Assembly (NCBI GenBank): GCA_034663635.1
Contig: JAXDJH010000021.1
Coordinates: 108,567 to 172,566, forward strand
DNA from: JAXDJH01 sp034663635
GTDB lineage: Bacteria > Actinomycetota > CADDZG01 > WHSQ01
Reading direction: 5' to 3'
Length of the DNA: 64,000 nucleotides
Shown: positions 58,912-64,000 of the stretch, in pieces
Numbering within the stretch: position 1 is the stretch's first letter
Layout: the number at the start of each line of letters is the position of its first letter
Notes under the pieces: generated by a model
Seen by the model: the letters and a program-made list of their open reading frames with translations, nothing else
Databases searched by the model: none
Told to the model about the DNA's origin: nothing
Made by a program: the position numbers and the translations under genes

Positions 58912-59430
58912 CTACTTCTTTTTCGGAGTGGCCGTGTAGGTGAAGGTCGCTCCGCCACCGGCGCCCTGGGCTCCGCCGTACATGCAGACGATGACTTTGG
59001 TGAACGTTGCAGGGACGACGCCGGTCTCGCCGCCGGCCTCACGGGTATTGAACTGGATGGTGGCCGGTGAGCCAGCGTTCAGCGGATCGCCGGTGACCTG
59101 ATCGACGGTCCCGAACTGTGTGTAGAAGTAGATGTCGAGGTCGGGAGTGCCCTGACCGCCGGTCGCCTCGAGGTTGAACTTTCCGCCCCAAGTGGCCTTG
59201 TCGACGTCGAAGCTGTAGCCGATGACGCCGTTAGCGGGAGCTGCCTCGCTCGTCACGACCATCAACCGGCGGTGAAGACCCGCGTAGCAGCCAGAGTCGT
59301 CCGTGTAGGGCGTTGGTAGAGCGATCGATCCGTCGACTACCTGCGGCTTGGCCTTCGCCGCAGATGCGGGCGCCAGCTGAGCGCCGGCTATCAGTCCGAG
59401 GGCCACAAGGCCCGTGATGAGTTTTCTCAT
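58912..59430 (-). CDS. Secreted protein of unknown function, 172 aa
   Basis: Not recognised. Signal peptide RKLITGLVALGLIAGAQLAPASA; the mature part is beta-rich with two cysteines (DSGCYAGLHRR and VIVCMYGG) and Gly/Thr-rich strands (KFNLEATGGQGTPDLDIYFYTQFG), ending in KKK. It may be a pre-peptidase-C-like or similar beta-sandwich domain, but I am not sure. ATG at 59430 is fixed by GGAGG 11 bases upstream; that site partly overlaps a hairpin. It has its own strong terminator, suggesting good expression. Confidence 0.75.
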   Translation of the reverse strand: MRKLITGLVALGLIAGAQLAPASAAKAKPQVVDGSIALPTPYTDDSGCYAGLHRRLMVVTSEAAPANGVIGYSFDVDKATWGGKFNLEATGGQGTPDLDIYFYTQFGTVDQVTGDPLNAGSPATIQFNTREAGGETGVVPATFTKVIVCMYGGAQGAGGGATFTYTATPKKK

Positions 59431-59443
59431 GATGAGTTGACCT

Positions 59444-59486
59444 CCATGTCGTCCGTTAGGACATGGATTCGCCCCCACAGGGGGGC
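59444..59486 (-). other. Two hairpins in the leader of the 172-aa secreted-protein gene
   Basis: CCATGTC/GACATGG (59444-59450, 59460-59466) is a 7-bp perfect stem whose last GG is part of the ribosome site GGAGG. GCCCCC/GGGGGC (59471-59486) lies next to it and may instead end the upstream PH-domain transcript. Translation control by site masking is possible. Confidence 0.4.
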
Positions 59487-59526
59487 TTCCTGCACCCTGA
59501 GGTGGGGCTGAAGGGGCTCCTGGGGC

Positions 59527-60087
59527 TTAGACGATGACCCGCGGAAGGGGCCCCGTGTCGTCCTCCTCGACCTGAATGGCTACGTCGCTGCGGTCTCTAG
59601 CCGTCGGAGCCATTACGAGCGAGGTGACCGTCCGATAGAAATCGTCGGGCTTCGGGAGGTAGGCGATGCTGGCGAGCGCCTGCTTCTGGCCCGGAGACTC
59701 AAGGCGCAACTCCCCGTATCCGAAAAGGCGCCCAGGGATCGTGCGGTGATAGGTCATGTCCGTCACCTTGGACAGAGGCATCGACGCCACTCGCCTCGTG
59801 AGAATGCCCGAGACCTCGAACATGCGGCGATCGGTGACGACGATCCGGTCAACCGACCACTCCCAGATGCTCCACGCCAGTCTGAGCAAAAAGCCGAAGC
59901 AGAGGAGGCCGAGCAATGTGTCGACCGCGTCGCTGCCGTCGGCCGGGCTCAGAAGGGTGCCGATGAAGACCGACCCGGCGATCACTCCGAGGGCCGAGAA
60001 GAACGCCGAGGCCAGGATCGCGGGATGGCGTTTGACCTTGCAGACGACCATTTCGTCGATCGCGAGGTAGCGAGTATCCGAGGGCAT
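59527..60087 (-). CDS. Bacterial PH-domain (bPH2/YdbT-like) membrane protein
   Basis: 186 residues with two membrane spans (ILASAFFSALGVIAGSVFIG; VDTLLGLLCFGFLLRLAW) followed by a bPH2 domain: DRIVVTDRRMFEVSGILTRRVASMPLSKVTDMTYHRTIPGRLFGYGELRLESPGQ. The C-terminus is acidic. Family function unknown, perhaps membrane stress. ATG 60087 follows GAGGGCCGGCAC; the frame reaches 60225, but that part is the shadow of a 56-aa ORF located 10 bases upstream on the same strand. Confidence 0.88.
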   Translation of the reverse strand: MPSDTRYLAIDEMVVCKVKRHPAILASAFFSALGVIAGSVFIGTLLSPADGSDAVDTLLGLLCFGFLLRLAWSIWEWSVDRIVVTDRRMFEVSGILTRRVASMPLSKVTDMTYHRTIPGRLFGYGELRLESPGQKQALASIAYLPKPDDFYRTVTSLVMAPTARDRSDVAIQVEEDDTGPLPRVIV

Positions 60088-60097
60088 GTGCCGGCCC

Positions 60098-60268
60098 TCA
60101 GACGAGCGAGCGGACGAACTTCGTGAAGGCGTCGGAGGCGGCCGAGAACCATTCGCCCGCGTTCTCACCAGTCGCCTTGACCAGCTTTGCCGCCTCTTCG
60201 GGCTGCTGGATGACGAAGACGACACAGAACGCGATAAGCAGATAGAACGCCCATTTGCGGAGGTTCAT
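60098..60268 (-). CDS. Small membrane protein, 56 aa, upstream of the PH-domain gene
   Basis: Not recognised. It reads MNLRKWAFYLLIAFCVVFVI, then QQPEEAAKLVKATGENAGEWF and a short amphipathic end (SAASDAFTKFVRSLV). ATG at 60268 follows TTGAGGGC; the stop lies 10 bases before the PH-domain start. The N-terminal helix and the QQPEEAAKLV pattern recall small actinobacterial membrane proteins found with bPH2 genes. Its tight spacing suggests one operon. Confidence 0.65.
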   Translation of the reverse strand: MNLRKWAFYLLIAFCVVFVIQQPEEAAKLVKATGENAGEWFSAASDAFTKFVRSLV

Positions 60269-60311
60269 GCCCTCAAGATATGGGGCGTCCCGCTAATTGA
60301 CTCGGATTTAC

Positions 60312-61091
60312 TTAAGCCTCGCTCCACCACTTCAGCCACAGCTGGCGGGAGGTTCTCAGGTGCTCCCGCTCACGGGAGAAGACCTCGAGGGTGACCGTGC
60401 CGTCGTAGCCGTGCTCCTTCAGGAGCCTGATGTGCCCCTTCCAGTCGATCGCACCGGCCCCCAGGGGCAGGTGAAGGTCCCCCTCCCCTCCCCGGTTGTC
60501 CGACACGTGGACGTGCTTGACGCGATCGCCGAAGGCCTCGAGCAGGGAGCGGGTGCGGTTCGGCTCCCCCAATCCAAGCCTGAGGTTGGCGTGGCCGATG
60601 TCGAGGTGGAAGCCCAGCTCGGGGCTGGCGTCCAGGATCGGCTTCAGTCCCTCGACCGAGGAGAAGAGGCGGTCGAGGTTCTCGACCATGAGAGTGATCC
60701 CACGGCCCGCGGCGTCCTGGGCGATCTCGGCGATGGCTTTCGCGTTGAGCGACTTGACCTGATCGGCCGAGTGAAGCGGCACGTTCTGGGTGGGGTGGAT
60801 GTTGACGAGCGTCACCCCGGCATCGGCGAACGTATCGAGCCCGCGCTTGAAAAGATCGCGCGCCTTGGTGCTCAGCTCGGGAAAAGGCGAAACGAACGGG
60901 AGGTACCAGGCGGTGTGGCCGACGGCGGTGAGACCGAGGTCCGAGATCAGGCGCCCGATCTCTTTACCGTCGGGAAGCCAGGCGGCCGGCGGTTCGAGCG
61001 TGAGATCGATGAAGTCGAACCGGTCGTCGGCGATGCGGTGGATCTCTTTCGCGATGGAGCGTCCTGGGAAGTTCATCGCGCCGACGAGCAT
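60312..61091 (-). CDS. Sugar phosphate isomerase/epimerase-like TIM-barrel protein
   Basis: A xylose-isomerase-like TIM barrel (AP endonuclease 2 superfamily), 259 residues. Metal-ligand segments include VGHTAWYLPF, VNIHPTQNV, LMVENLDRLFSSVEG, GFHLDIGHANLRLG, VKHVHVSDNRGGEGDLHLPLGAGAIDW and TVTLEVFSRERE, giving the expected Glu/Asp/His set. The substrate is unknown. ATG 61091 lies 7 bases after TAGGGT, so it is leaderless. It is divergent from the HAD phosphatase gene. Confidence 0.88.
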   Translation of the reverse strand: MLVGAMNFPGRSIAKEIHRIADDRFDFIDLTLEPPAAWLPDGKEIGRLISDLGLTAVGHTAWYLPFVSPFPELSTKARDLFKRGLDTFADAGVTLVNIHPTQNVPLHSADQVKSLNAKAIAEIAQDAAGRGITLMVENLDRLFSSVEGLKPILDASPELGFHLDIGHANLRLGLGEPNRTRSLLEAFGDRVKHVHVSDNRGGEGDLHLPLGAGAIDWKGHIRLLKEHGYDGTVTLEVFSREREHLRTSRQLWLKWWSEA

Positions 61092-61098
61092 GGCGGCG

Positions 61099-61129
61099 AC
61101 CCTACCCGGGTGAGCGGGGCCGTTAGGGT
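61099..61129. promoter_or_regulatory. Divergent leaderless -10 boxes
   Basis: TAGGGT occurs on both strands in the 44-base gap: reverse 61104-61099, 7 bases before ATG 61091, and forward 61124-61129, 6 bases before ATG 61136. Neither gene has a Shine-Dalgarno sequence. Confidence 0.5.
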
Positions 61130-61135
61130 CTTGGC

Positions 61136-61978
61136 ATGAAGAAAGCGGCCTTCTTCGACCTCGACAAGACCCTGATACCGGGGTCGAGCCTGTTCCTGCT
61201 CGCGCGCGGCCTCTACGACCGGGACATGTTCCGGGTCCGAGACCTGATGCGCTTCGGCTGGGGTCAGATGATGTTTCGGATCCGGGGCGAGCAGAAGCGC
61301 GGGATGGATATGTCTCGAGAATCGACGCTCAGCTTCGTGACCGGTCGGAGCCACAGCGAGCTGATCGATTGGGGCCGCGAGATCGTGGACGAGAAGATCA
61401 TCCCGATCGTCTACGAGGACATCGTGGAAGTCATCGACGAGCACAGGTCGCGTGGGGATCTCACGTTCCTGGTGACTGCTGCACCCATCGAGCTCGCCGA
61501 AGTGATCGCTGATGAGCTCGGCATGGACGGCGCTATAGCGACGGTCTCGGAACTCGATGAAGCCGGCTTCTATACCGGGCGGCTCGTCGGCGACATCATG
61601 CATGGTCCCGCGAAGGCGAAGGCGGTGGCCGAGGTCGCCGCCGACCGCGGCATCGAGCTTGCTGAGAGCGCTGCCTACTCGGATTCGATCAACGACCTCC
61701 CGCTTCTCGAAGCCGTCGGTTACCCCCATGCGGTCAATCCGGAGCCCGAGTTGAAGAAGATCGCTCTCGCACGAGGTTGGCCGATCCACGAACTGCGAAC
61801 CAGGCGACGAGCATTGTTGATCGGCATCCCGGCTGGGCTCGGAGGAGCGGCGGTTTTCAGTTCGGGCATCGCCTTGGGGATGTGGCTCGAGCGTCGCAGA
61901 CGGAGCAGGCTCCCCCGTTATCTCGATCATGCAGGTGTGCAACTTCAGGAACTCGGCAAACGGATCAGGAGGTCATAG
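61136..61978 (+). CDS. HAD-IB family phosphatase (SerB-like) with C-terminal membrane anchor
   Basis: A HAD-superfamily subfamily IB hydrolase, 280 residues. Motif I FFDLDKTLIPG (two catalytic Asp), motif II FLVTAAP, motif III with Lys in GPAKAKAV, motif IV AYSDSINDLPLLEAVG. The C1 cap is helical (residues ~20-95). After residue 215 comes a basic patch and one hydrophobic span (ALLIGIPAGLGGAAVFSSGIALGMWL), so the protein is probably tethered to the membrane. CicA-like/SerB-like; the substrate is unknown. It is directly joined to the cyclophilin gene. Confidence 0.9.
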   Translation: MKKAAFFDLDKTLIPGSSLFLLARGLYDRDMFRVRDLMRFGWGQMMFRIRGEQKRGMDMSRESTLSFVTGRSHSELIDWGREIVDEKIIPIVYEDIVEVIDEHRSRGDLTFLVTAAPIELAEVIADELGMDGAIATVSELDEAGFYTGRLVGDIMHGPAKAKAVAEVAADRGIELAESAAYSDSINDLPLLEAVGYPHAVNPEPELKKIALARGWPIHELRTRRRALLIGIPAGLGGAAVFSSGIALGMWLERRRRSRLPRYLDHAGVQLQELGKRIRRS

Positions 61979-62488
61979 GTGCCCACAGCAACTTTCGTGA
62001 CGAGCGTAGGAACTTTCACGGTCAAGCTCTTCCCCGAAACCGCCCCCAAGACCGTCGCCAACTTCGTCGAGCTCGCAAAAGGCGACCGCGAGTGGAAGGA
62101 CCCTCGCGACGGAAAAAAGAAGAACGAGCCTCTGTACAACGGCTCGATCTTCCACCGGGTTATCCCTGACTTCATGATCCAGGGAGGCGACCCCGAAGGC
62201 ACGGGCCGCGGCGGACCCGGCTACACCTTCGATGATGAGTTCAACCCCGCTTCTCCGAAGCTGGATAAGCCTGGACTGCTCGCCATGGCGAACGCTGGGC
62301 CGAACACGAACGGCTCGCAGTTCTTCGTGACCGTCGCCGCCACACCATGGCTCACCGGCAAGCACACCGTTTTCGGTGAAGTCACCGACGGCTACGAGGT
62401 CGTGGAGCAGATCTCGAAAGCGCGCACAGGGGGACAAGACCGCCCCGCCGAAGAGATCGTGATCGAGAAGGTCGAGATCACCGACTAG
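61979..62488 (+). CDS. Cyclophilin-type peptidyl-prolyl cis-trans isomerase
   Basis: A 169-residue single-domain cytoplasmic cyclophilin: VGTFTVKLFPETAPKTVANFVELA, the active-site Arg in FHRVIPDFMIQGGDPEGTGRGGPGYTF, MANAGPNTNGSQFFVTVAATPWL and HTVFGEVTDGYEVVEQIS. The loop DREWKDPRDGKKKNEPLYNG is slightly long, as in many actinobacterial PpiA/B. The GTG at 61979 starts on the base after the HAD stop, with AGGAGG inside the end of that gene. Confidence 0.95.
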   Translation: MPTATFVTSVGTFTVKLFPETAPKTVANFVELAKGDREWKDPRDGKKKNEPLYNGSIFHRVIPDFMIQGGDPEGTGRGGPGYTFDDEFNPASPKLDKPGLLAMANAGPNTNGSQFFVTVAATPWLTGKHTVFGEVTDGYEVVEQISKARTGGQDRPAEEIVIEKVEITD

Positions 62489-62492
62489 TCAT

Positions 62493-63008
62493 CTAGTCGC
62501 CCGTAGTTCCGTCGATCTGCTCTCGCAGGATGTCGGCGTGCCCCGCATGTCTGGCGGTTTCCTCGATCATGTGCACGACGATCCAGCGCATCGTCACTTC
62601 GCCGAGGGCGGGATGCGGAACGACATCGTCCAACTGTTTCGTCGCGGAGATCTCCCGCGAGAGCGCGCACTGAGCGTCGTAACGCGCGATGAGCATCTCC
62701 ACGGTTTCATCGGGTTCGACGCGGAAGTCGCTGTCGGGCTCGTCGAATACCCGCTGAAGTTGGGGTAGCTGCTCGAGTGGGGTCTGAGCGAGCCTGTGCT
62801 CGAACCAACTCATCTCAACCCGTGTGAGGTGCTTGATGATCGACGCCAGTGTTGTGTCGCTCGGCACCAGCCGGCGACGAGCATCTTCTTCCGAGACTCC
62901 TCGAACCTTGGCTTTGATGGCCTCTCGGTAGAAGTCGAGGAATGCATCAAGCGTCGCTCGCTCGTCGGCCACCGAGACGGCGGAGAGCGCATCGAACAGG
63001 TCGGGCAT
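62493..63008 (-). CDS. DinB/DUF664 family protein
   Basis: A 171-residue four-helix-bundle protein of the DinB-like (DUF664) superfamily, unrelated to polymerase IV. LDAFLDFYREAIKAKVRGVSEEDARRRLVPSDTTLASIIKHLTRVEMSWFEHRL and WIVVHMIEETARHAGHADILREQIDG supply the three metal-binding His. Members act as thiol-dependent transferases (mycothiol/bacillithiol) or are uncharacterised. ATG 63008 (MPDLFDAL) lies 11 bases after the nitrilase stop; the frame upstream is a shadow. Confidence 0.88.
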   Translation of the reverse strand: MPDLFDALSAVSVADERATLDAFLDFYREAIKAKVRGVSEEDARRRLVPSDTTLASIIKHLTRVEMSWFEHRLAQTPLEQLPQLQRVFDEPDSDFRVEPDETVEMLIARYDAQCALSREISATKQLDDVVPHPALGEVTMRWIVVHMIEETARHAGHADILREQIDGTTGD

Positions 63009-63019
63009 CCTTGTGGGGC

Positions 63020-63961
63020 CTAATCCTCGTCTGGGGTTGGCTGCTCGCCACTCTCTCGGATCGTGGGTGTCGGTTCGGCGCCGGCGATGCGGCTGTAGTG
63101 GCCCACGACGTCGAACCATCTCTTGGCATGGAGTCCGACCTTTAAGTCGATATCGGCCGTCACGATCCCTTCGGCGTCGTAGAGAGGACCAGCAACGATC
63201 GAACCTCCTTGCGGCTCCATGATCGAAGCACCGCCGCGACCAAATATCTCGTCGTCGGGAAGTTCCACGGGGAAATCGTCAGGAAAGGCGCTTCTTTCGA
63301 TGTACTGCGGAGCACTGATCACGAAAGCTCCGGATTCGATAGCGATATGGCGCATCGACGCCAGCCAACCGTCCGAATCGTCGGCGGTCGGAGCGATCCA
63401 AATCTGTACCCCCTTCCGATACAGCTCGTAGCGCGCCAAAGGCATCCGGTTCTCCCAGCAGATCAGTCCCCCAACCCGGCCGAACGGGGTCTCGACAACG
63501 TCCAGGTCCTGTCCATTCCCGGGACCGTGAAACAGGCGCTCGTGCATCGTGGGGACGAGCTTGCGGTGCTTCGACAGGACACCCGTCGGTCCCAGCAGGA
63601 GCAAAGAGTTGTAGAGCGATCCGGGCCGTTCGATCTCCCGCTCGTTGATGCCTATGGCGCAATGGATCTGGCGCTCGGCGCACGCTGCTACCAGCTTTTT
63701 TACCGCGGGACCCGGAACCTCGATCGACGACGCCCACATGCGTTCCCACATCTCGTCGAACCCATCGAACCTCGACGCCTGATGACCCCAGGCCCCGCTC
63801 GGATAGACCGAAACGAACGTTTCGGGAAACACGGCGAGCTGGACATCGTCGTCGGCAGCCTCGTGCAGGAGGCGGACCGCCTTGTCGATAGTGGCATCGG
63901 CATCGAGGATGACCGGCGTTGCCTGCACGGCCGCGACCCTGACTGTTTCGAAGGATGGCAT
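63020..63961 (-). CDS. Nitrilase / carbon-nitrogen hydrolase
   Basis: A 313-residue nitrilase-branch enzyme that hydrolyses nitriles to acids and ammonia. The triad is Glu in AVFPETFVSVYP, Lys in LSKHRKLVPTMHERL and Cys in VGGLICWENRMPLARYELY; a second Glu in this region is as usual. YPSGAWG and WENRMPLARY are features of true nitrilases rather than amidases. The ATG at 63961 is 6 bases after a near-consensus promoter, so transcription is leaderless. It is followed by the DUF664 gene. Confidence 0.92.
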   Translation of the reverse strand: MPSFETVRVAAVQATPVILDADATIDKAVRLLHEAADDDVQLAVFPETFVSVYPSGAWGHQASRFDGFDEMWERMWASSIEVPGPAVKKLVAACAERQIHCAIGINEREIERPGSLYNSLLLLGPTGVLSKHRKLVPTMHERLFHGPGNGQDLDVVETPFGRVGGLICWENRMPLARYELYRKGVQIWIAPTADDSDGWLASMRHIAIESGAFVISAPQYIERSAFPDDFPVELPDDEIFGRGGASIMEPQGGSIVAGPLYDAEGIVTADIDLKVGLHAKRWFDVVGHYSRIAGAEPTPTIRESGEQPTPDED

Positions 63962-63967
63962 CTGTGC

Positions 63968-63996
63968 AAGGTAGGTGTCGGTTTCAAGTACGTCAA
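63968..63996 (-). promoter_or_regulatory. Nitrilase promoter
   Basis: TTGACG (63996-63991), 17-base spacer, TACCTT (63973-63968) on the reverse strand, then 6 bases to ATG 63961. It is the clearest example in the window of a complete promoter for a leaderless gene. Confidence 0.75.
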
Positions 63997-64000
63997 CCGC

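Noticed and set aside
1..64000. CRISPR arrays, tRNA/rRNA genes, insertion sequences, phage genes
   Set aside because: No regularly spaced direct repeats, cloverleaf-like intergenic segments, transposases or integrases were seen; intergenic gaps are nearly all below 210 bases, the largest being 295 (50256-50550).

Overview
The window is a gene-dense (about 95% coding), GC-rich chromosomal segment with no tRNA, rRNA, insertion sequence, phage gene or CRISPR array that I could see. The gene content points to an actinobacterium (Actinomycetota). A division/cell-wall (dcw) cluster lacks ftsA but carries sepF and a wag31-type divIVA. There are DUF3040, TgpA and stand-alone LigD-polymerase genes, an actinobacterial-type LexA box, a meso-DAP type MurE (DNPR motif), frequent GTG/TTG starts, and many starts placed 6-8 bases after a TANNNT -10 box, as in leaderless actinobacterial genes. 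The absence of murF from the cluster and the mixture of families suggest a deep or uncultured lineage; I cannot name it further.

Layout. 1-1.6 kb: start of hisD (reverse, cut by the window edge), a zinc-ribbon protein and a CPBP membrane protease. 1.6-12.4 kb: dnaE (replicative polymerase), rluD, lspA, a DksA-type zinc-finger protein with a long Lys/Ala tail, DUF167, then ileS (forward), and a membrane protein coupled to divIVA. 12.4-29.4 kb: a reverse-strand dcw cluster, reading mraZ - small membrane ORF - rsmH - ftsL - ftsI - murE - mraY - murD - ftsW - murG - murC - murB - ftsQ - ftsZ - pgeF - yggS - sepF - yggT - divIVA. Most junctions overlap by 1-4 bases, so translation is probably coupled; promoters are visible before mraZ and ftsZ, and a terminator follows ftsZ.

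29.6-39.5 kb: an HNH protein, an RlpA-like secreted protein with a structured leader, a small acidic protein, the MoxR-DUF58-TgpA trio, MerR and DUF3040 genes, and a divergent repair pair, dinB and a LigD-type primase-polymerase. 39.5-45.6 kb: a 1646-residue secreted subtilase with FG-GAP repeats, and an aldo-keto reductase. 45.7-50.5 kb: an apparent damage-inducible unit on the reverse strand: a near-consensus promoter abutting a perfect LexA box, then a DUF6504-like gene, a hotdog thioesterase, and a dnaE2-type polymerase with two unusual insertions.

50.5-64 kb: mostly single genes or short operons for metabolism and the envelope: DUF2269, threonine synthase, SnoaL-like, MIP18/DUF59, RidA plus amidohydrolase, Ca2+/H+ antiporter, ThiE, a CocE-like secreted hydrolase, small secreted proteins, a bacterial PH-domain protein, a TIM-barrel isomerase divergent from an HAD phosphatase plus cyclophilin, a DinB/DUF664 protein and a nitrilase.
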